A DNA stretch of 47,566 nt from an uncultured Lachnospiraceae bacterium (GTDB lineage: Bacteria; Bacillota; Clostridia; Lachnospirales; Lachnospiraceae): contig CALWLN010000104.1 of NCBI GenBank assembly GCA_944381535.1, forward strand, positions 1 to 47,566. Direction: 5' to 3'. Positions within the stretch are counted from its first letter, which is position 1; the number at the start of each line of letters is the position of its first letter. A program made the translations under genes and the position numbers. Shown here one piece after another: positions 41,699 through 47,566 of this stretch. The notes beneath the pieces were generated by a model that made no database searches, was not told where the DNA came from, and saw only the letters and a program-made list of their open reading frames with translations.

Positions 41699-44515
41699 TC
41701 ACTGCCAGGCGCTCTTCACCTTCTTGCGCTTGTCCACACACCGCTCGTTTTTGTTGGCGAAGGCATGGACCCGGGCCTCCAGAAGCACCTTCCGCCCCTG
41801 GGGACTTCTGGTATAACAGAGCTCATAGGGTCCGATGTATTTGCCAAGGCAGTCCACAAACAGCTGGGCGTCCTCCTTCCGCCTGCCGAAAAGTTCCGGC
41901 ACGCAGTAGTAACGGCACAGACGGCTGACATGGCCCCTGGCCTTCATCAGATACCGCTGATTATCCACAATCCCGAACATCTCACAGACGCACTGGGCAA
42001 ACACATCCTTTTCCCGCTCCGTGCCGCCCTTAAGGTAGACGAAGCACAGAAGGCCCTCGGTATCCTCCGCCTCCGCGGCCACATGCTCCTTCTGAATGCT
42101 TCCCAGCTGCTGCAGGGCGCAAAGCACCCCTTTTCCGATGGATTTCATATAACGGAAGGGCGTGCCCAGGTTCACAAGCCTCACCACGGACCGAATCAAA
42201 ACCGTGCCGAGTACACCCTCCAGAAGGATTCCCAGAAGCACCATCAGATTCATGACCCCTTCTCCCGCCGACAGACCTGCCATCGCTGACAGGATGGTCC
42301 AGATGAGGTTTCCCGCCATCAGAAGTCCCGACACAAGGGTCCAGGCAAGGGCCTGGAAGAAAAGAGCGCCGGGCTTAAAGAATTCCTTGTCCGCCCCGGC
42401 CTCCACAGCCACCTCCATGTCGTCAAGGACCACCAGGGAATCCTCCCAGCGTTTCCTTAACGCCGGGCGGTCCGCCGCCATGGCCAGCATTTTCTGATTG
42501 ATCTGATCAAGTCCTTTTCTGTGATAAGGCGGCTTGATAAAGGACAGCCGTTCCAGACCGTTCTCGATGATATCCTCCTGATAATGTACGCCAAGGAAGC
42601 CTTCAAACCGCCGCTTCAAGGTGGCAAAGTCCTCCGATTCCTCCTGATTCTCATTCCCCTTTCCCTTGGGCTCCATACAGATCAGGTGCCAGATGTTGCT
42701 GACCTTGTCGGGATTTCCCTTCATGGTACGGATGGCCCGGCCCCGCATCTGATTGCTCAGCATAAAGGATCCCACAAAGGAAGCCAGAATCAGAGAGTTG
42801 ATACAGGGGGAATCCCAGCCCTCCCCCAGCAGGGATTTTGTTCCGATGAGTACCCGGATCTCTCCCCGGTTGAAAAGCTCCGTCACCAGGGATGAGGCCG
42901 TCTCCTCCGTGCCGCTGACGCTCACCTGGTAATAGCCCGGCGCGCCGCACTCCTTCACGGAAGCTTTAGATCCCCGCTCTTGTATTAGCGTCTCCAGCAC
43001 AGGCCGGGCCGATCCCGGTATCAGCACCACGCTGCCGCTCAAGGCCCCAAGACGCAGTTCTCTGTCGCCGCCTTTCTCTTCATAGGCTCTGCGGATATTT
43101 TCAAAAATGGGGACCACGCCCAGCTCGTTGACGGACTTTTCCGGCGCAGCCAACGCGGACAGATATTCCTTCTTGATATAGTCGGTGAGGATCAGCAGGC
43201 GCAGCTTTCCGCCCAGATTTTTGTACTCCTCCCCCACAATGCGCACAATGCTGTTGATCTTGCCCTTGGAAGCGCGAAGAAGCTTGTTCACATTTTCGTT
43301 GACGGTCAGTCCCACCTTCTTTTTCTGGATCAGACCGTGGCTCTTTAAAATTTGCGTGAGCTGTTCCCGGAACACCGCGTCGGAGGGAAAACTGTCCACA
43401 TCGTCATACAGAAATCCCTGTAGCAAAATTTCAAGCCAATGCAGATTCATCTCAGGAATCCGGCCCCTTGCTCCCAGCATTTGCACCAGTTCCTTTGGAA
43501 CCGGCATATTTTTTTCATTTAAAAACACCAGCAGGGAGGAGAGGTATTCAGGATTTTCCAAAAGCTTCTCCACATTTTCCCGGGGATTCATAAGCCCGGC
43601 ATGCTTGCTGACCATAATGGCAAATTCCTGGTTCCCCAAGATCTGGTCGCCGATTTCCCGGGCCTCCCTGCGGAACCTTGTCACCGCCTCCGCTTCCGCT
43701 TCGGTGGGCATATTAAAGTACACATAGTCCTGGTGGGGGCAGAGACTTTTCTCCTTCACCAGCTCCGGCACGATAATCTCCTCATCAATGGGTCCGCACA
43801 GCCCCACATACCGGTCCCACTCCGCCTTGGTGGAGTCGTAGGGCGGCGTGGCCGTCAGGGCGATCACCGTAAGAGACGGCTCCCGTTTCACCAGTTCCTC
43901 CAGGGCCTTCCACCATTCGCTGCGCAGGTGATGGGCCTCGTCCAGACACAGGGTTCTGATGTTGCGCTGCTTCAACACGGCAAAGAAATCAAATTCCCGG
44001 TAGTCCTCTTTCTCCTTGGCTGTCTCAGCCTCCGCCGTCCCGGCAGTACACCCGGCTGTCATGGCGTCTTCGGTACCACTTTCGGTTGCCTCTCCTTCGG
44101 CTGCCTCAGCCTCCTCCCCTTCACTGTCCTCTGTTTTCTTCTCCTCCCCGGCTCCCAGCCTGGCAATGGCGGCATGGAGCGCCTGGTAGGTAATGGCGTT
44201 GATAAGGGCCGGCTCCTTCATGGTGTTGGAGAGGATTCCCTCCGTCTCGGTATCCTTTGGCAGATACGCCTCCTTGATTCTTGCAAGCCACTGGTTTCGG
44301 ATGTTAATGCTGGGGGACAGAATCAGCGCAGGGGCGTTGAGCCTGCGAATCAGCTCGATTCCCAGGGTAGTCTTGCCGGACCCCGGCGCCGCCACGATAT
44401 GGATCCGGTTGTCCTTCAGATACTGGTCTGCCCGGTCCAGTACCCGCTTCTGATAGCTTCGCCACTGTCCGTCAAAACGGAGCAGGTCCTTTATGGCTAC
44501 GTCACTCCTGAGCAT
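41699..44515 (-). CDS. SF2 DEAD/DEAH helicase with C-terminal membrane segments
   Basis: 938 residues. Helicase motifs: FDGQWRSYQKRVLD (Q-like), Walker A APGSGKTT near 45, DEAHH near 192, LTATPP, and the C-lobe GTKSLLGEGWDSP with QMRGRAIR near 590. A low-complexity Glu/Ala/Thr stretch of about 50 residues separates motifs I and II. After the helicase lobes come two hydrophobic stretches (about 725-750 and 758-785; LAWTLVSGLLMAGNLIW and VMNLMVLLGILLEGVLG), then a Cys-containing region of about 150 residues of no known type. AGGAG-type sites precede ATGs at 44545 and 44515; the latter overlaps the PH gene least (14 nt). A membrane-bound SF2 helicase is unusual; no nuclease or methylase domain was seen. 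Confidence 0.88.
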   Translation of the reverse strand: MLRSDVAIKDLLRFDGQWRSYQKRVLDRADQYLKDNRIHIVAAPGSGKTTLGIELIRRLNAPALILSPSINIRNQWLARIKEAYLPKDTETEGILSNTMKEPALINAITYQALHAAIARLGAGEEKKTEDSEGEEAEAAEGEATESGTEDAMTAGCTAGTAEAETAKEKEDYREFDFFAVLKQRNIRTLCLDEAHHLRSEWWKALEELVKREPSLTVIALTATPPYDSTKAEWDRYVGLCGPIDEEIIVPELVKEKSLCPHQDYVYFNMPTEAEAEAVTRFRREAREIGDQILGNQEFAIMVSKHAGLMNPRENVEKLLENPEYLSSLLVFLNEKNMPVPKELVQMLGARGRIPEMNLHWLEILLQGFLYDDVDSFPSDAVFREQLTQILKSHGLIQKKKVGLTVNENVNKLLRASKGKINSIVRIVGEEYKNLGGKLRLLILTDYIKKEYLSALAAPEKSVNELGVVPIFENIRRAYEEKGGDRELRLGALSGSVVLIPGSARPVLETLIQERGSKASVKECGAPGYYQVSVSGTEETASSLVTELFNRGEIRVLIGTKSLLGEGWDSPCINSLILASFVGSFMLSNQMRGRAIRTMKGNPDKVSNIWHLICMEPKGKGNENQEESEDFATLKRRFEGFLGVHYQEDIIENGLERLSFIKPPYHRKGLDQINQKMLAMAADRPALRKRWEDSLVVLDDMEVAVEAGADKEFFKPGALFFQALAWTLVSGLLMAGNLIWTILSAMAGLSAGEGVMNLMVLLGILLEGVLGTVLIRSVVRLVNLGTPFRYMKSIGKGVLCALQQLGSIQKEHVAAEAEDTEGLLCFVYLKGGTEREKDVFAQCVCEMFGIVDNQRYLMKARGHVSRLCRYYCVPELFGRRKEDAQLFVDCLGKYIGPYELCYTRSPQGRKVLLEARVHAFANKNERCVDKRKKVKSAWQ

Positions 44516-44903
44516 CCATGTACTCCTCCACATCCTCCGCGTCAATATTCAGCGTATTTAAGGTACGCCGTTTGACGCGCGCCTCCTCGGAGGCCTTCAG
44601 CAGATAATTCTTGATCTCTTTGGAGTGCTTTATATGCTGAAGCACAAGCTGGGGATTGGTCACATCCCCCGTATAGCAGGTGACGGTTCCCAGCTTAAAC
44701 ATCCGCTCAGGCAGCGTGGCCGTCAGTTTCACATCCTGCACCTTATACATATAGCAGTCATTTTCTTCTACCTTGAAAAACCCCTTATCCACAGTAATCA
44801 TATCCTCTTTGATGAAATATTTCGTAAATGTCCATGGCAGACCGAAAAATAAAATCCGTTTCCGCTCCTTGTAGATCAGTTCCTGTTCTTCCACGTTTTG
44901 CAT
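44502..44903 (-). CDS. Bacterial PH-domain protein
   Basis: 133 residues. The core (KERKRILFFGLPWTFTKYFI, MITVDKGFFKVEENDCYMYK, VQDVKLTATLPERMFKLGTV, TCYTGDV) matches bPH domains of the YdbT/YdbS type, which usually sit at membranes. The C-terminal helix (residues about 95-133) is charged. The start at 44903 has AAGGAGA 6 nt upstream; the frame extends to 44990 but without a ribosome site. It overlaps the helicase start by 14 nt, so the two are translationally coupled and expressed from one promoter. Confidence 0.85.
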   Translation of the reverse strand: MQNVEEQELIYKERKRILFFGLPWTFTKYFIKEDMITVDKGFFKVEENDCYMYKVQDVKLTATLPERMFKLGTVTCYTGDVTNPQLVLQHIKHSKEIKNYLLKASEEARVKRRTLNTLNIDAEDVEEYMDAQE

Positions 44904-44995
44904 GATTCTTCTCCTTTTGACATTTTGATTCGGTTTACAGTAACCCGCGACATCCCTGCCCACTAAACTTAAAAACACCTTGCTAAGCAAAAACT

Positions 44996-45024
44996 ATTAT
45001 ACCAAAACTACAATTTCCCGTCAA
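44996..45024 (-). promoter_or_regulatory. Promoter of the PH-domain/helicase operon
   Basis: Minus strand TTGACG, 17-nt spacer, TATAAT. It is back to back with the pyrB promoter; the two -35 boxes are 7 bp apart. Confidence 0.78.
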
Positions 45025-45031
45025 TTTCTCC

Positions 45032-45060
45032 TTGAAATTTGTCCTCATCTATTATATGAT
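45032..45060 (+). promoter_or_regulatory. Promoter of pyrBI
   Basis: Plus strand TTGAAA, 17-nt spacer, TATGAT. Transcription should begin near 45067 in the A-tract before the leader hairpin. Confidence 0.7.
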
Positions 45061-45091
45061 GATAAAAATGCCTGCTCTTGCAGGCTATCAT
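45059..45091 (+). promoter_or_regulatory. Short leader hairpin upstream of pyrB
   Basis: GCCTGC-TCTT-GCAGGC (45070-45085) lies at the very 5' end of the predicted transcript. An outer ATGATA / TATCAT pair spans an AAAAT bulge and overlaps the -10. It does not look like a PyrR site or a classical attenuator, as no U-run follows. Confidence 0.55.
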
Positions 45092-45109
45092 ATTGACAGG
45101 AGGTAATGT

Positions 45110-46030
45110 ATGCGACATTTAATGAGCCCCATGGATTTCTCCGTGGAAGAGTTGGATAAATTGTTATCATTGGCAATGGATATTGAAAAGAATCCGAAAA
45201 AATATGCCCACGCCTGCGACGGCAAGAAGCTGGCTACCTGCTTTTACGAGCCCAGCACCCGTACCAGACTTTCCTTTGAGGCCGCCATGCTGAATCTGGG
45301 CGGCAGCGTATTAGGCTTTTCCAGCGCGGACAGCAGCTCCGCCGCCAAGGGCGAGAGCGTTTCCGATACCATTCGTGTCATCTCCTGCTACGCAGATATC
45401 TGCGCCATGCGTCACCCCAAGGAGGGCGCGCCCCTGGTAGCCTCTCTGAAATCCACCATCCCGGTCATCAATGCCGGAGACGGCGGCCATCAGCACCCCA
45501 CCCAGACCTTAACCGACCTTCTCACCATCCGTTCCCTGAAGGGACATCTGGGAGATCTGACCATCGGGCTCTGCGGGGATCTGAAATTTGGCCGCACGGT
45601 CCACTCCCTGATCCACGCCCTTATCCGCTACCCCAACATCCGGTTCCTCCTGATCTCACCGGAGGAGCTTCGGGTTCCCAGCTATATCCGGGAGGATGTG
45701 CTGGACAAAAACAACATCCCCTACAAAGAGGTGGAGCGCCTGGAGGACGCCATGGCAGACCTTGACATCCTCTACATGACAAGGGTTCAGAAGGAGCGGT
45801 TCTTCAACGAAGAGGATTACGTGCGGATGAAGGATTTTTACATCCTTGACAAGGCAAAGATGGCTCTGGCCAAGCAGGACATGCTGGTACTGCATCCCCT
45901 GCCCCGGGTCAATGAGATTTCCGTGGAGGTGGACGACGACCCGAGAGCCGCTTACTTTAAACAGGCCCAGTACGGCGTCTATGTGCGTATGGCCCTGATT
46001 CTTACATTATTGGAGGTGGAAGTATGTTAA
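45110..46030 (+). CDS. pyrB: Aspartate carbamoyltransferase catalytic subunit
   Basis: 306 residues. Carbamoylates aspartate in pyrimidine synthesis. The carbamoyl-phosphate motif is [31 protein letters not shown] and [11 protein letters not shown] are the other active-site motifs. AGGAGG lies 6 nt before the ATG. It overlaps pyrI by 7 nt. The presence of a regulatory subunit implies the allosteric, E. coli-like holoenzyme rather than the Bacillus trimer. Confidence 0.98.
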   Translation: MRHLMSPMDFSVEELDKLLSLAMDIEKNPKKYAHACDGKKLATCFYEPSTRTRLSFEAAMLNLGGSVLGFSSADSSSAAKGESVSDTIRVISCYADICAMRHPKEGAPLVASLKSTIPVINAGDGGHQHPTQTLTDLLTIRSLKGHLGDLTIGLCGDLKFGRTVHSLIHALIRYPNIRFLLISPEELRVPSYIREDVLDKNNIPYKEVERLEDAMADLDILYMTRVQKERFFNEEDYVRMKDFYILDKAKMALAKQDMLVLHPLPRVNEISVEVDDDPRAAYFKQAQYGVYVRMALILTLLEVEVC

Positions 46031-46464
46031 ATGTTGGCGCGATTTCCGAAGGCTTTGTACTGGACCATATTCAGGCCGGAACCAGTTTACAGCTCTATCA
46101 CGACCTGAAGCTGGACGAGGGCGATTACTGCGTGGCGATTATCCGAAACGCCCGCAGCAACAAGATGGGCAAGAAGGATATTTTAAAAGTGGAGTGTGAC
46201 CCCAACACCCTGGACCTGGATGTGCTGGGCTTTATCGACCACAACATCACCGTAAACATCATCAAAGGCGAAAAAATCGTGGAGAAGAAAATCCTCAAAC
46301 TGCCGGCGGAGATCAAGAACGTCATCAAGTGCAAAAATCCCCGCTGCATTACCTCTGTGGAACAGGAGCTGGATCAGATTTTCGTGTTGACCGACCCGGA
46401 GCACGAGGTCTACCGCTGCAAATACTGCGAGGAAAAATATAAGGGGCATAAGCGGGTGCGGTAA
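46024..46464 (+). CDS. pyrI: Aspartate carbamoyltransferase regulatory subunit
   Basis: 146 residues. N-terminal nucleotide-binding domain ([25 protein letters not shown]) and C-terminal zinc domain with CKNPRC and CKYCEEKY, giving the four zinc cysteines. Binds CTP/ATP to tune PyrB. It ends GHKRVR. No terminator hairpin is obvious directly after the stop. Confidence 0.97.
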   Translation: MLNVGAISEGFVLDHIQAGTSLQLYHDLKLDEGDYCVAIIRNARSNKMGKKDILKVECDPNTLDLDVLGFIDHNITVNIIKGEKIVEKKILKLPAEIKNVIKCKNPRCITSVEQELDQIFVLTDPEHEVYRCKYCEEKYKGHKRVR

Positions 46465-46508
46465 ATCTAACCAATTCCTAAAATGTTTCTTAAAAAAGTA
46501 TAGTTCCA

Positions 46509-46537
46509 TTGACTTTAGCCCCGTTTCGTTCTACCAT
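46509..46537 (+). promoter_or_regulatory. Promoter of the zinc-ribbon membrane protein gene
   Basis: TTGACT, 17-nt spacer, TACCAT, 30 nt upstream of the ATG at 46568. Confidence 0.6.
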
Positions 46538-46567
46538 ATCTGTAAACGACAAGGAGTGACTACGACT

Positions 46568-46963
46568 ATGAGACAACGATTCCAGAGATTTATGAGCGGA
46601 CGATATGGCGCGGACCAGCTTTCCAGAGTATTGCTTTTTATCGCCCTGGCTTTTTTGATTTTATCCTTTTTTCCGATTTTCAGGCTCTTTTACCTGATTG
46701 CCATTGCGATTATGATCTATACATACTTCCGCATGTTTTCCAGAAATATTGAGAAACGGTACGCGGAGAATCAGAAATTTCTAAACTGGAAGTACCGGCT
46801 GGTGGTGAAGAAGGACCAGCGAAAAAAACGCTGGGAGCAGAGAAAGATTTACCGGTTTTTCAACTGCCCTAACTGTAAGCAGACGGTCCGGGTACCCAAA
46901 GGGAAAGGGAAGATTTGTATCACCTGCCCAAAATGCAGGACGGAATTTGTTCGAAAGAGTTGA
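46568..46963 (+). CDS. Membrane protein with C-terminal zinc ribbon
   Basis: 131 residues. N-terminal basic segment (MRQRFQRFMSGRYGADQLSR), two close membrane helices (VLLFIALAFLILSFF and LFYLIAIAIMIYTYF), then a basic cytoplasmic stretch and a zinc ribbon with CPNCKQT and CPKCRTE. AAGGAGTG lies 9 nt before the ATG at 46568. It is a conserved Lachnospiraceae-type protein; no function is known to me. Zinc ribbon plus membrane anchor suggests a sensor or a protein-protein contact site. Confidence 0.82.
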   Translation: MRQRFQRFMSGRYGADQLSRVLLFIALAFLILSFFPIFRLFYLIAIAIMIYTYFRMFSRNIEKRYAENQKFLNWKYRLVVKKDQRKKRWEQRKIYRFFNCPNCKQTVRVPKGKGKICITCPKCRTEFVRKS

Positions 46964-46970
46964 TTTTTTA

Positions 46971-47019
46971 AGGCTCCTGCCAAAGGTCGGATTCTCTCCG
47001 GAATGGCAGGAGCCTTTTT
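46971..47019 (+). terminator. Terminator of the zinc-ribbon gene
   Basis: AGGCTCCTGCCA / TGGCAGGAGCCT 12-bp stem followed by TTTTTC; a smaller TCCGGA lies in the loop. It is just past the 3' end of rnpB on the other strand and may block antisense reading. Confidence 0.88.
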
Positions 47020-47030
47020 CATAAGCAGAA

Positions 47031-47390
47031 CGATAAGCCGGGTTATGTCTTGAATAATCATCTATCTAGGAGAACTGTCGCCAGTTCCCTCAAGCAACCT
47101 ACCTGAAGCTGGCGGGCCACGTTAGCGCTTCTGTTCGGTCTTGCTTCGGATGGGGTTTACATGCGCCCCGTCTGTTGCCAGGCGGGCGGTAGTCTCTTAC
47201 ACTGCCCTTCCACCCTTACCGGATCGCTCCGGCGGTACATTTCTGTTGCACTGTCCTTGGAGTCGCCTCCACCGGCCGTTAGCCGGCATCCTGCCCTGTG
47301 AAGCCCGGACTTTCCTCACCTGCGGTCTTTCGACGCCTGCAGCCGCGATTATTTATTCTACTTATGCTGCCTGGGCGTTGGCCCGGCCTC
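47031..47390 (-). ncRNA. rnpB: RNase P RNA (M1-type ribozyme)
   Basis: The minus strand contains the universally conserved pieces: GAGGAAAGTCCGGGCT (P4 5' side/CR-I), GGTAAGGGTGGAAGG in the specificity domain, the ACAGAAA-type stretch, GGGGCGCATGTAAACCCC, and the 3' end CATAACCCGGCTTA. Size is about 360 nt. The RNA is the catalytic part of RNase P, which trims tRNA 5' ends. The layout fits the A-type RNA expected for Clostridia. Both ends are set from the promoter and from the terminal pairing and may be off by a few nucleotides. Confidence 0.95.
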
Positions 47391-47393
47391 TTA

Positions 47394-47422
47394 GTTATAC
47401 CTTATTTCCGGAGCCCTGTCAA
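47394..47422 (-). promoter_or_regulatory. Promoter of rnpB
   Basis: Minus strand consensus TTGACA, 17-nt spacer, TATAAC, placing the start at about 47387-47390. Confidence 0.85.
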
Positions 47423-47479
47423 GAAGAGGCCGCATTTTTCCAGGATAAACTTGTAAAATTACAGAAATGTTACTATCAG

Positions 47480-47511
47480 AAAAAAGAATAGGATAACCTA
47501 TTCTTTTTTTT
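47480..47511. terminator. Bidirectional terminator near the window end
   Basis: AAAAAAGAATAGG / CCTATTCTTTTTT arms with an ATAA loop, T-runs on both strands. It separates rnpB from whatever lies to the right. Confidence 0.85.
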
Positions 47512-47520
47512 CGGCATATC

Positions 47521-47529
47521 TGATATAAT
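47521..47529 (+). promoter_or_regulatory. Extended -10 promoter for the next plus-strand gene
   Basis: TG-A-TATAAT followed, about 25 nt later, by TGGAGAAAA, a ribosome site. The gene itself starts beyond the window. Confidence 0.55.
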
Positions 47530-47566
47530 CGTTTTAGAATAAATATAACAAATGGAGAAAATCAGA

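Noticed and set aside
43601-44575. 324-codon open frame on the plus strand
   Set aside because: Antisense to the helicase gene, which has complete motifs; His/Leu/Gly-rich shadow composition.
47141-47491. 116-codon open frame on the plus strand
   Set aside because: It lies opposite the RNase P RNA gene and crosses its promoter and a terminator.

Overview
This 47.6 kb window is a chromosomal, mostly housekeeping region of a Gram-positive anaerobe. Protein sequence flavour and gene order point to the Lachnospiraceae (Clostridia). The pointers are a DUF1836 regulator, a YlmC/YmxH sporulation-type protein, a SpoVB-like flippase, the PrkC/PrpC/RsgA/Rpe/ThiN cluster, fused-style pyrBI and an Rpn-family nuclease remnant. 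This placement is inference from sequence recognition, without a database search. Most genes lie on the minus strand; plus-strand genes occur in short islands with their own promoters.

Layout. 1-4.6 kb: rlmD (cut by the window edge), a small acidic-tailed membrane protein and pcrA (all minus). 4.7-5.8 kb: a plus-strand pair, DUF1836 regulator and DUF6951 protein. 5.9-10.8 kb: glycolytic operon gap-pgk-tpiA-gpmI (minus), with two internal hairpin terminators and a small imperfect repeat at the end of pgk. 11-13.2 kb: histidinol-phosphatase and glycerate kinase (plus). 13.4-16.7 kb: iscR-iscS-iscU-mnmA (minus), Fe-S assembly and tRNA thiolation, with an IscR-like operator and a 42-bp palindrome in the leader. 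16.8-18.1 kb: SpoVB-like flippase (plus). 18.2-19.1 kb: an Rpn-type remnant and a leader-peptide/terminator element with no gene behind it. 19.1-22.8 kb: galE and an amino-acid ABC transporter whose binding protein is circularly permuted and whose permease carries 21-bp tandem repeats. 22.9-26.1 kb: a 59-residue ORF, efp, rpiB-yqeG, an isochorismatase-like hydrolase and nrdR.

26.1-40.2 kb is one long minus-strand run: priA-def-fmt-yugP-rsmB-rlmN/prpC-prkC-rsgA-rpe-thiN-fic-ychF-ymxH. It has overlapping or tightly spaced genes and a strong promoter plus a highly structured leader ahead of priA. Here rlmN and prpC are one ORF, and the Fic protein lacks its catalytic histidine. 40.5-41.7 kb: Uma2-family protein and a PF06541 membrane protein (plus). 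41.7-45.0 kb: a bacterial PH-domain protein and an SF2 helicase with membrane segments (minus), divergent from pyrBI (plus, 45.1-46.5 kb). 46.5-47.0 kb: a zinc-ribbon membrane protein (plus). 47.0-47.4 kb: the RNase P RNA gene (minus). The window ends with a promoter for the next plus-strand gene.

The observations most worth following are the circularly permuted solute-binding protein, the RlmN-PrpC fusion, the PH/membrane-helicase pair, the orphan attenuator-like element at 18.7 kb, and the regulatory DNA around iscR. No tRNA genes, CRISPR array or intact insertion sequence were seen.
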